Shown: positions 42,971-49,852 of the stretch, piece after piece
How the letters are laid out: every line of letters begins with the position of its first letter
How positions within the stretch are numbered: position 1 is the first letter of the stretch
Translations under genes and position numbers: made by a program
The notes under the pieces: model-generated
Databases searched by the model: none
What the model was told of the DNA's origin: nothing
Seen by the model: the letters and a program-made list of their open reading frames with translations, nothing else
Assembly (NCBI GenBank): GCA_016786765.1
Contig: JAEUUZ010000022.1
Span: 98,443 to 148,294 of the forward strand
From: Chitinophagales bacterium
GTDB taxonomy: Bacteria > Bacteroidota > Bacteroidia > Chitinophagales > LD1
Length of the DNA: 49,852 nucleotides
Direction of reading: 5' to 3'

Positions 42971-43555
42971 ATGTCTACAGATTTTTCATTAATTAAGAAC
43001 TTCTATAAACAGATGGTACCTGAGCTGCGAGATGAATCGTGGTTAGAATTGCAAAACATGTTTACAATACGGCATTTACGCAAGGGCGACTTTGTTTCTA
43101 AATCCGGTGAAATTGTAAAACAGGTTACTTTTTTTAATAACGGCTATGGTCGTTTCTATTACAATATTGATGGAAAGGAATCTGTTGGTGCCTTTTTTCA
43201 GAAAGGGGATTACATATGTGATTATGAAAGCTTTTTAACGCAAAAGCCGGGTCTTGTTAATATTGATGTATTAGCCGATTCAGAACTGATAGAGTTGAGT
43301 TTTGATAATATGCAGTATTCCTATAAACACTTTCCCGAGTTTCAAAAATTTGGACGTGTGATGGCAGAGTTTTTGTATTTAATGTTGAGTAGTAGAAATG
43401 CATCATTGTTATTAAAAACACCGGAGCAGCGCTACTTAGATTTTGTATCTAACTCACCACATTTGTTACAACTTGTTCCTCAGTATATGATTGCTTCTTA
43501 TTTGGGGGTAACCCCTGAAGCACTTTCACGTATTCGTAAGCGATTGAGTTCGTAA
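42971..43555 (+). CDS. Crp/Fnr-family transcriptional regulator
   Basis: A 194-residue regulator: a cyclic-nucleotide-binding-like sensor domain (LRKGDFVSKSGEIVKQVTFFNNGYGRFYY, FFQKGDYICDYESFL), a long dimerisation helix, and a C-terminal HTH (MIASYLGVTPEALSRIRKRLSS). The recognition helix contains EALSR, the ExxSR motif that in FNR reads TTGAT. There is only one Cys (in YICDYE), so no Fe-S cluster. The sensor lacks a clear cAMP-binding RGExx(S/T)SxxR signature, so the ligand is unknown. It is 23 bp after the exosortase gene and directly upstream of two FNR-like boxes and a receptor gene. Confidence 0.9.
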   Translation: MSTDFSLIKNFYKQMVPELRDESWLELQNMFTIRHLRKGDFVSKSGEIVKQVTFFNNGYGRFYYNIDGKESVGAFFQKGDYICDYESFLTQKPGLVNIDVLADSELIELSFDNMQYSYKHFPEFQKFGRVMAEFLYLMLSSRNASLLLKTPEQRYLDFVSNSPHLLQLVPQYMIASYLGVTPEALSRIRKRLSS

Positions 43556-43557
43556 TT

Positions 43558-43596
43558 TATTGATTCAGATCAATACTAGTTATTGATGTGAATCAA
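43558..43596 (+). promoter_or_regulatory. Two FNR-type palindromes upstream of the receptor gene
   Basis: Box 1 is TTGATTCAGATCAA (43560-43573), extended to 7-bp arms by TA/TA outside. Box 2 is TTGATGTGAATCAA (43583-43596). Both match TTGAT-N4-ATCAA exactly, centres 23 bp apart. They start 5 bp after the Crp/Fnr stop and end 68 bp before the receptor ATG at 43665. They suggest control of the receptor gene by the adjacent regulator or a paralogue; binding is inferred. Confidence 0.7.
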
Positions 43597-43664
43597 CGAA
43601 TTCAACAGATTGTGAAGCAGATATTTGTTTTGTGAAAAAATTAGCACAACAAAATCTGTTTAAT

Positions 43665-46031
43665 ATGCAAAAACGAAGTTTCTTCTCTTTCTTGTTTTTA
43701 CTTACATCGTCTGCGATTTGGGCACAAGCAGTTCAAACTGTTTATGGGTCAATTTCGGATAAGGTCTCGGAAGAGCCGCTTATAGGGGCGAATATCTATT
43801 TAGTTAACTCGAATCCGCCAATTGGAGCAACAACTGATGCGAATGGGAAATTTGAAATGCAGGTGCCGTTAGGGCGGCAAAGTTTTACGATTACTTATAT
43901 AGGCTATAAACCACAAACTGTTCCTGAAATTTTAGTTGCATCTGGAAAGCAAGTTGTTCTAGATGTAAAATTGGAGGAGCTTGTGAATAAAATGCAAGAT
44001 GTAGTGGTTTCCGCTGAAACAAGAAAGGATCGAGCGAATAATGAGTTCAGTGCAGTGAGTGCACGAACGTTTAGTTTGGAAGAAGTAACACGTTATAGTG
44101 GAGGAAGAAATGACGTTGGGCGCTTGGTTACAAATTTTGCAGGCGTGAATGCCAGCAATGATTCCAGGAATGATATTGTTGTTCGTGGAAATTCGCCAAC
44201 TGGTGTTTTATGGCGATTAGAAGGTGTGCCGATTCCCAATCCGAATCATTTTGCGACACTTGGAACTACGGGTGGTCCTGTAAGTGCATTGAACACAAAT
44301 TTGTTGAAGAATTCCGATTTTCTTACAGGGGCATTTGCAGCAGAATACGGTAACGCCAACAGTGGTGTGTTTGATGTTGGCTTTCGTTCGGGCAATACAT
44401 CGAAGCATGAGTTTTTAGTGCAATTAAACATGTTTAGTGGAGTTGAAGCAATGGCAGAAGGGCCAATGAACAAACGCAAGGATGCGAGTTATTTAATGAG
44501 CTATCGTTATTCTTTTGCCGGTATTGGAGCTGCATTAGGCATTCCGATTGGTACTGCTGCAACACCGCAATATCAAGACTTCAGTTTTAAGTTTGATTTG
44601 CCCAATAGCCGAAAAGCCGGTAAGTTCAGCGTGTTTGGTATTGGTGCGTATAGTTACATCAAATTTATAGGCAAGCAACTTACAACGGAAGATTTATTTG
44701 CAGATCCATACAGCGACCAATATGCAAAAAGTGGCTTAGGTATTATTGGTATAAAGCACAGTATTAGTGTTGGTAAGAATGGGTATATAAAAACGGTGTT
44801 AAGCGGAAGTATGGAAGCTTCTTTGTTTGATCAATATAGTTTTCCGGATAGTATGAATCGTCAGCATATTACACAAGTGCGAGATTATACCGGTACGATT
44901 AGACTAGCAAGTTATTACAACCGGAAGTTTAATAGCAAGCTGAGCCTGCGGGCCGGTTTAACGGAAGAAGTATATATATTAAATTCAAAACGTGATACAC
45001 GCGATGGTTTTCCGGATTGGGTGAATTTACGGAATACAAAAGGCGCTATGTCTTTAACGCAACCTTATGCACAACTTCAGTATAAACCTATTGGGCAAAT
45101 CACATGGAACGTTGGGGTGCATGGGCAATACCTTAGCTACAATAATACATGGAGTATAGAGCCAAGAACTTCATTGTCATACCAACCGCATCCTCGTCAT
45201 ACGATTTCATTTGCCTATGGTTGGCATTCGCAAATGCAACCTTTGCCCGTCTATTTTTATAAAGCACAAAACAGTGATGGAACATTTAACTACGATAACA
45301 AACAACTTGATTTTACACGCAGTCATCACATAGTGTTGGCTTATGATGTAAAGATTGCGGATGATTGGCGTATTAAACTAGAACCTTATATTCAGTTTAT
45401 TACAGGCGCACCTATTGAAAAGGTATCATCTTCTTATAGCGTATTAAATGCCGGAGCTAATTTTGTTTTTCCGGATAAAGGCTTTTTAACGAACGAAGGA
45501 CAAGGTCGAAATATGGGAGTTGAATTTACTTTAGAAAAGTTTTTCAGTAAAGGGTTTTACGGATTGCTTACGGCCAGTGTGTTTGATAGTAAGTATAAAG
45601 GAAGTGATGGAGTATGGAGAAATACTACATTCAACAATCGATACTTAATTAATTTTTTAGCAGGCAAAGAATTTAAAGTTGGAAAACAAAAGCGACATGC
45701 TATTACTACGGATTTGAAGTTTTCAACCAGCGGAGGGAAGTGGTACACACCTATTGATGTAGCTGCATCACAACTCGCTCATCGTGAGGTATTACAAGAA
45801 GATAAAGCGTTTAGTGAACAGTATCCATATTATCTTCGCTTAGACATAAAACTCGGTTTCCGTTTGAATGGTAAAAAAGGGAAAGTAAGTCATACATTTT
45901 ATTTAGATGCACAGAATGTAACTTTCCAAAAGAACATATTTGAACGAAGATTTAATTTGCAAACTGGGCAAGTGAACAATGTATATCAATTGGGATTCTT
46001 TCCTGATTTTATGTATCGAATTCAGTTTTAA
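43665..46031 (+). CDS. TonB-dependent receptor with carboxypeptidase-regulatory N-terminal domain
   Basis: A 788-residue outer-membrane receptor. The signal peptide is MQKRSFFSFLFLLTSSAIWA, followed by a CarboxypepD_reg-like domain (VYGSISDKVSEEPLIGANIYLVNSN, with GKFEMQVPLGRQSFTITYIGYKP), a plug domain (RNDVGRLVTNFAGVNASNDSRNDIVVRGNSPTGVLWRLEGVPIPNPNHFATLG) and a barrel that ends in FPDFMYRIQF with a terminal Phe, the outer-membrane insertion signal. ATG at 43665 is chosen over GTG at 43632 because the signal peptide begins there. No SusD partner is present; the substrate is unknown. Two FNR-type boxes lie upstream. It ends at a terminator shared with the convergent gene. Confidence 0.93.
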   Translation: MQKRSFFSFLFLLTSSAIWAQAVQTVYGSISDKVSEEPLIGANIYLVNSNPPIGATTDANGKFEMQVPLGRQSFTITYIGYKPQTVPEILVASGKQVVLDVKLEELVNKMQDVVVSAETRKDRANNEFSAVSARTFSLEEVTRYSGGRNDVGRLVTNFAGVNASNDSRNDIVVRGNSPTGVLWRLEGVPIPNPNHFATLGTTGGPVSALNTNLLKNSDFLTGAFAAEYGNANSGVFDVGFRSGNTSKHEFLVQLNMFSGVEAMAEGPMNKRKDASYLMSYRYSFAGIGAALGIPIGTAATPQYQDFSFKFDLPNSRKAGKFSVFGIGAYSYIKFIGKQLTTEDLFADPYSDQYAKSGLGIIGIKHSISVGKNGYIKTVLSGSMEASLFDQYSFPDSMNRQHITQVRDYTGTIRLASYYNRKFNSKLSLRAGLTEEVYILNSKRDTRDGFPDWVNLRNTKGAMSLTQPYAQLQYKPIGQITWNVGVHGQYLSYNNTWSIEPRTSLSYQPHPRHTISFAYGWHSQMQPLPVYFYKAQNSDGTFNYDNKQLDFTRSHHIVLAYDVKIADDWRIKLEPYIQFITGAPIEKVSSSYSVLNAGANFVFPDKGFLTNEGQGRNMGVEFTLEKFFSKGFYGLLTASVFDSKYKGSDGVWRNTTFNNRYLINFLAGKEFKVGKQKRHAITTDLKFSTSGGKWYTPIDVAASQLAHREVLQEDKAFSEQYPYYLRLDIKLGFRLNGKKGKVSHTFYLDAQNVTFQKNIFERRFNLQTGQVNNVYQLGFFPDFMYRIQF

Positions 46032-46047
46032 CTGCATTGTAATTTGA

Positions 46048-46082
46048 TAAAAAAATCCCGCCCTGATAACAGAACGGGATTT
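46048..46082. terminator. Terminator repeat, copy 1
   Basis: AAATCCCG (46053-46060) pairs with CGGGATTT (46075-46082), inner CTG with CAG, with A- and T-runs at the edges. It serves the receptor gene and the convergent T9SS gene, whose stop is just beyond. The sequence ATCCCGCCCTGATA also occurs at the terminator near 49260. Confidence 0.82.
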
Positions 46083-46086
46083 GGAT

Positions 46087-47727
46087 TTATCGGGTAAGTG
46101 CTATTTTAAACGTTGAAGCTAATCCTGCTTTTGTGTTAATATTAAGTAAGTAGTATCCATTAGATAGGAATTCAGGTAAGTGAAGAATGGTATGCTTCTC
46201 GTTTATTGCAGCTATTCCTTTGTTCACGGTATTGCCCAATACATCGGTAATAGTATAATCGATTTGATTCGCAGTTATATCCTCAAAGGATATGTTTATT
46301 TGTCCTAAGGAAGGATTTGGATATACACTAACTAATGGAGATGCTGAAAGTGCTTTGTCAATTGAAACTGTTTGTGTTTGCTGATTACAAATGCTGAACA
46401 ACTCTTCACCATTCGAGATATTTTGAGCGCCAAAGATTAAGCAATTATTCGATAAGTACATCGGCTTATTCGAAATAGTTATTGCATTGTTTGTTGTAAT
46501 GTTTTGGATGGATGATTCTGTTGATTTGAAAATTTTCAGTTCACCGAAACTGTTGTAGCCGTGAAAGTAAATGTAGTTTGACGTTAGCAGTAAATTTGAA
46601 GGGGATGATACACTCACACTCACAGGGAAACTGTATCTTGAAAATGTTGTTCCATTTAACGTATAAATCGAGTGAACACCATTTTGATCTTCCGCTAAAA
46701 TGGAAAGTTTGTTTTTGAAACTAAAGATTGCACTGGGATTTATTGGTCCTCCTGCTGAAGTCGTTTGTACAAGTTGTGTGCCTGCAACAGTTCCATTCGA
46801 TTTATATACAGTTCGATTGGAACCATCATACGCACTAAAGTAAAGGAGACCATCAAACACATACAAGTTATTTACATCTGGAGTAGCCGATGAGAAATTT
46901 GTTAGCCGAATTGTTCCTGCGGCAGTTCCATCAGTAACCCAAAGTTCTCTTCCATATATGTCATCGTATGCAGAAAAGAATACTTTGTTGTTTAATGTAG
47001 TTAGAAATGCCGGATTGCTACCAAACATTGGTCCTTGAGAATTATTCGTGTAAATATCTTTTACCAAGTATGTTCCGGCAGCGGTTCCATCTGTGCGCCA
47101 CAGCTCTGCTCCCGTTGAGTCGTTTCCTGCTCCAAAGTATACAACTCCGTTCATTTTCGTAAAGTACTTCTCAATGCTTGTATTTATCAATGCGTTTCCT
47201 GTTGGATTGATATCTTTTATCATATACGTGCCATTAGTGGTTCCATCTGTTATCCAAGGTTCAATAGCATGCATATCGTCATATCCGATAAAGATAAATT
47301 TACCGGGTGTCAATTCAATATTTGAAGCAAATACAATTGATGGAAATTCTTGTGTTGGGTCGAAGTCTTTGAGCAACGTTATATTCCCTGTTTGAACGTT
47401 TATCTTGTAAACGCTTTCCCCTATATTGTCGTTTAAGTAGCCTCCTGTAAATATCAAGTCGGACCCTGTTAAACCGATAAACGTACTTATAAAGAAGTAG
47501 TCGTCAGAAAATAGCTCTTTAGTGCCTCCTTGAGTACCATCCGATACAGCTATTCCTTTTCGCAAATCTGAGCTTTCAAATTGGAAGTAAATTTTATCCG
47601 AAGTTTTATAATTTGCCAATAATAATTCGGAACCGCTGGCTCCCAATCGAAATTCTTTTAGTAAGGATTGAGCATTTACGATTAGAGCCGAAAATAAAAT
47701 AAGGACAGATAGGTATGTTTTTTTCAT
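46087..47727 (-). CDS. T9SS cargo protein with WxxDGTxxGT repeats
   Basis: A 546-residue secreted protein. The signal peptide is MKKTYLSVLILFSALIVNAQ, selected by ATG at 47727 although the frame opens upstream to 47751. Repeats of the ELWxxDGTxxGT kind are visible, for example PWITDGTTNGTYMIKDINPTG, ELWRTDGTAAGTYLVKDI, ELWVTDGTAAGTIRLTNF and YKSNGTVAGTQLVQ, which form a beta-propeller-like fold in known relatives. The C-terminal SPLVSVYPNPSLGQINISFEDI and ITDVLGNTV are the type A T9SS sorting domain. Function unknown; probably a cell-surface or secreted propeller. Divergent from the 468-residue helical protein. Confidence 0.88.
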   Translation of the reverse strand: MKKTYLSVLILFSALIVNAQSLLKEFRLGASGSELLLANYKTSDKIYFQFESSDLRKGIAVSDGTQGGTKELFSDDYFFISTFIGLTGSDLIFTGGYLNDNIGESVYKINVQTGNITLLKDFDPTQEFPSIVFASNIELTPGKFIFIGYDDMHAIEPWITDGTTNGTYMIKDINPTGNALINTSIEKYFTKMNGVVYFGAGNDSTGAELWRTDGTAAGTYLVKDIYTNNSQGPMFGSNPAFLTTLNNKVFFSAYDDIYGRELWVTDGTAAGTIRLTNFSSATPDVNNLYVFDGLLYFSAYDGSNRTVYKSNGTVAGTQLVQTTSAGGPINPSAIFSFKNKLSILAEDQNGVHSIYTLNGTTFSRYSFPVSVSVSSPSNLLLTSNYIYFHGYNSFGELKIFKSTESSIQNITTNNAITISNKPMYLSNNCLIFGAQNISNGEELFSICNQQTQTVSIDKALSASPLVSVYPNPSLGQINISFEDITANQIDYTITDVLGNTVNKGIAAINEKHTILHLPEFLSNGYYLLNINTKAGLASTFKIALTR

Positions 47728-47842
47728 ATTTAGTAATTTGAATGCAAACATATTCTGGATGCTATTGATAGTGAATGTGAATTGTTTTGATTTGTGATAG
47801 GATTTGATTGAAATTTTGCCAAAAAAACTATATGGCTAGCTC

Positions 47843-49249
47843 ATGAAAACGTATAATCTGATAAAGCTTCTAAGCCCAAAAGATGTAGTAGCAATTGATT
47901 CGCTTGTGAAAGATAAAGGAAGAGACAGCCTTATACGGTTATGGAAAGCTGTGTTAAAACAAGACTTTAGTGACAAAAAAGCACAGCTTTTTAAGCTAAC
48001 GTTTCAAGAAGCCTATAGCAAAGAAAGAGACTATTTGTTACGCAATGAGCTCAGGCTTTTAAACGAAGTAATTACCCAATATATAGTTGAAGTAGATACT
48101 TTAAAAAAGTATAAGCACTCTGTTTTTATACTTTACCGTATGCTTGAAATGGGACATGTGAGCGATTTTGAGAATCTTTGGGATGAACAATTCAAAACAG
48201 CTGAGTTAATCAAAGATTATACGTTGATAAGCGAGCTATTGCAGCTAAAAATTAAATATGGCATAAAGTTCAAAGATGTATCCTTAAAAACGTATGAAGT
48301 GCTACAGAATCTTGCATTCCAAAAAAGGGAAGTTGATCATTTATTCGCACTTGAACAAACAGCAAAAAATGATATTTTAATTAATCATTCAACTTGCGTT
48401 TTAAAATCGTTATACCCACAGTTAAGTAAAGATTCCCGGCATTACGAACCTGACGAAGTGGATAGGCTTATACTGTTGTATTATTCGATTAAGGCTGAAA
48501 GCTACAGTGTTGAAGATAGCGAACGAATTTCAAAACTTGAAGAACTCATTGCGTTGCTCCCTAAAATTGAGCAGTATCGTCCTGAATTAATGATGGAAAT
48601 GCCAACGTTACTGGCTTCAATTGCATTGGCATATTTTCTTCAGCATAATTTTTTTGTTGCCCATCAGTACTATCAACGGGCAGTTTCACTTATAGATGAT
48701 AAGTCGATGCATGTTGATTTGCTTTTTAACTATTGTGTAAATCTAATTATGGTGGAGGAGTATGAAACCTGTATTGCTCTTAACATAAAATTTCGGGATA
48801 TTATTTTTGATAGCGAAAAATTGATGCACCGTTTTTTGTATTTTAATGCTATTGCCTATTTATTTATTGATAAAGCAAATTTTGCGTTTAATTTACTTAC
48901 AAATGATATTACTAAGCGCCCTGCTAATGAGTATTACTATTATCGAATGGTTTATGCTATGGTTTATCATCAACTTGGCGACTTTGATAATGCCCATCGT
49001 GAACTTACCAATATTAAGCAAAGTATGCGTTTTAGAAGTGATGCACAACTGAATGAAAAGCCGCTATTAAACCTGTTGCTGAATTTGGTTACACTTCATG
49101 CGCAGAGAGTAAATGCTTTAAAATTTAAGAATGCGTTGAAAAAGGTTGTAAGTGAGTATAAATCATTAGAGGAGCATTTTGAAAATTCTTCCATTGTTAT
49201 ATTGAGGTGGGTTGAAATACAACTGAAGAAATATGGAAGTGAAATTTGA
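47843..49249 (+). CDS. Helical protein of unknown function
   Basis: A 468-residue protein with no signal peptide or membrane segment and a strongly helical sequence. Segments such as LSPKDVVAIDSLVKDKGRDSLIRLWKAVLKQ at the N-terminus and ASIALAYFLQHNFFVAHQYYQRAVSLID and MVYAMVYHQLGDFDNAHRELTNIKQ in the C-terminal half read like TPR-type helical repeats. I do not recognise a named family. A cytoplasmic TPR-like protein next to T9SS cargo genes has no obvious link to them. The stop leads into the second copy of the convergent terminator. Confidence 0.75.
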   Translation: MKTYNLIKLLSPKDVVAIDSLVKDKGRDSLIRLWKAVLKQDFSDKKAQLFKLTFQEAYSKERDYLLRNELRLLNEVITQYIVEVDTLKKYKHSVFILYRMLEMGHVSDFENLWDEQFKTAELIKDYTLISELLQLKIKYGIKFKDVSLKTYEVLQNLAFQKREVDHLFALEQTAKNDILINHSTCVLKSLYPQLSKDSRHYEPDEVDRLILLYYSIKAESYSVEDSERISKLEELIALLPKIEQYRPELMMEMPTLLASIALAYFLQHNFFVAHQYYQRAVSLIDDKSMHVDLLFNYCVNLIMVEEYETCIALNIKFRDIIFDSEKLMHRFLYFNAIAYLFIDKANFAFNLLTNDITKRPANEYYYYRMVYAMVYHQLGDFDNAHRELTNIKQSMRFRSDAQLNEKPLLNLLLNLVTLHAQRVNALKFKNALKKVVSEYKSLEEHFENSSIVILRWVEIQLKKYGSEI

Positions 49250-49283
49250 TAAAAAAAATCCCGCCCTGATAGCAGAGCGGGAA
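49249..49283. terminator. Terminator repeat, copy 2
   Basis: TCCCGC (49259-49264) pairs with GCGGGA (49276-49281) around CCTGATAGCAGA, with A-rich flanks on both sides. Sequence ATCCCGCCCTGATA is shared with copy 1 at 46055, and both lie between convergent gene pairs that include a T9SS cargo gene. Confidence 0.75.
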
Positions 49284-49306
49284 AACAAAACACGGAATGA
49301 AAAATC

Positions 49307-49852
49307 TTATTCTTTCACGAAACGTTTTTGTATTGAACCATTTGTTGTATGAATGATTATGCTGTATGCCCCAGCTGCTAAATCGCTGATGTTGATTTGC
49401 TGTATAGCATTAGTTGTTACATTAATTTTTTGTCCGATAGCGCTGAAGAGTTCAACTCCTGTTACTTGCGCATCGGTTTCAATGGTGATAATATCTGTAG
49501 CCGGATTCGGGTAGAGGATTAAGCTGATATTGCTTAGATTTTCAATACCCACACCCGCTACATTCAATGCATTTGATATGCCTTTGCAACCATTGGCATC
49601 CGTAACTTCTACAGCGTATGTTCCGTTAGCAACTGCAGTGTAAGTTTGTGCATTTGCTCCACTGATTGTATTGCCATTAAGTTTCCATTGATAAGCCACA
49701 AAACCTGCAGAAGCACTTAAGTTGAAACCTGATGCAGAAGCGGTTACTGCTACAGCCGGACGAACAAACAAATTCAATGTTATTACTGAATCGCAACCTA
49801 CTGCATTTGGAATGGTTCTAGTGTAAGTACCCGTTGCACTCAATGTTTGAGA
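49307..49852 (-). CDS. C-terminal part of a T9SS cargo protein (runs off the right edge)
   Basis: The frame is open from the window edge to the stop at 49307; about 181 residues are visible, beginning SQTLSATGTYTRTIPNAVGCDSVITLNLFV. This phrase is typical of Ig-like repeats of Bacteroidota surface proteins, followed by a beta-sandwich (YQWKLNGNTISGANAQTYTAVANGTYAVEVTDANGCKGI). The end, ISLILYPNPATDIITIETDAQVTGVELFSAIGQKINVTTNAIQQINISDLAAGAYSIIIHTTNGSIQKRFVKE, is a full T9SS type A sorting domain. The apparent TTG start at 49843 is internal, not a true start. Confidence 0.88.
   Translation of the reverse strand, partial: SQTLSATGTYTRTIPNAVGCDSVITLNLFVRPAVAVTASASGFNLSASAGFVAYQWKLNGNTISGANAQTYTAVANGTYAVEVTDANGCKGISNALNVAGVGIENLSNISLILYPNPATDIITIETDAQVTGVELFSAIGQKINVTTNAIQQINISDLAAGAYSIIIHTTNGSIQKRFVKE

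Noticed and set aside
42971-43555. Oxygen-sensing FNR proper
   Set aside because: Only one Cys in the whole protein; the Fe-S ligands of FNR are missing even though the recognition helix agrees.
1-49852. CRISPR arrays, tRNA or rRNA genes, insertion sequences
   Set aside because: I found no regularly spaced repeats, no cloverleaf or rRNA signature, and no transposase reading frame.

Overview
The window is a gene-dense stretch of moderately AT-rich chromosome from a member of the Bacteroidota. The evidence is consistent: three proteins carry type IX secretion (T9SS) type A C-terminal sorting domains, one ends in a gliding-motility/CHU_C-type (type B) domain with SprB repeats, there is a carboxypeptidase-regulatory-domain TonB-dependent receptor, an RprXY-like two-component pair, a PID-CTERM/exosortase module, almost no Shine-Dalgarno sequences, and several TAnnTTTG-like -7 promoter boxes. 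The exact genus cannot be read from the sequence. I see no rRNA, tRNA, CRISPR array, prophage or intact insertion sequence.

Left part (1-20.4 kb): mostly housekeeping. A TamB/AsmA-like protein runs off the left edge and is divergent from tsaD. A RelB/RelE-type pair follows whose toxin is broken by one in-frame stop. Next come a sensor kinase and OmpR-type regulator, a secreted endonuclease/phosphatase-like lipoprotein, TonB, a CDF metal exporter, release factor 3, a hybrid-like kinase with a degenerate receiver, and a fused oligopeptide ABC ATPase. The yicC-hypothetical-gmk-apaG run is convergent with a three-gene overlapping envelope operon (SurA-N-like lipoprotein, beta-barrel, hypothetical). 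A manganese-type superoxide dismutase and a penicillin-acylase family enzyme complete this part.

Middle part (20.5-32.2 kb): a nucleoid-associated protein is followed by a repeat-rich island. There a small secreted beta-flower-like repeat protein lies between two 58-bp copies of a hairpin repeat and between inverted copies of a second, palindromic repeat. Then come a large lectin/PKD/SprB-repeat surface protein, a four-gene overlapping operon (DoxX-like, DUF2071, membrane methyltransferase, 4-TM protein), a chalcone-isomerase-like secreted protein, and an SPFH protein that carries six tandem ~75-residue modules before the SPFH domain.

Right part (32.5-49.9 kb): a 2.9-kaa T9SS cargo protein is followed after 40 bp by a compact protein-sorting module: a tiny Gly-rich PID-CTERM substrate, a polytopic partner membrane protein, a 178-aa exosortase with its Cys/Arg/His triad, and a Crp/Fnr regulator. 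Between that regulator and the next gene (a TonB-dependent receptor) are two exact TTGAT-N4-ATCAA palindromes, which fit the ExxSR recognition helix of the regulator. A terminator-like hairpin lies inside the first codons of the partner membrane protein and could set the substrate-to-enzyme ratio. A WxxDGTxxGT-repeat T9SS cargo protein, an unknown helical protein and the C-terminal end of another T9SS cargo protein close the window; two of these convergent boundaries use nearly the same terminator sequence. The exosortase/Crp-Fnr/receptor locus is the most interesting system here.
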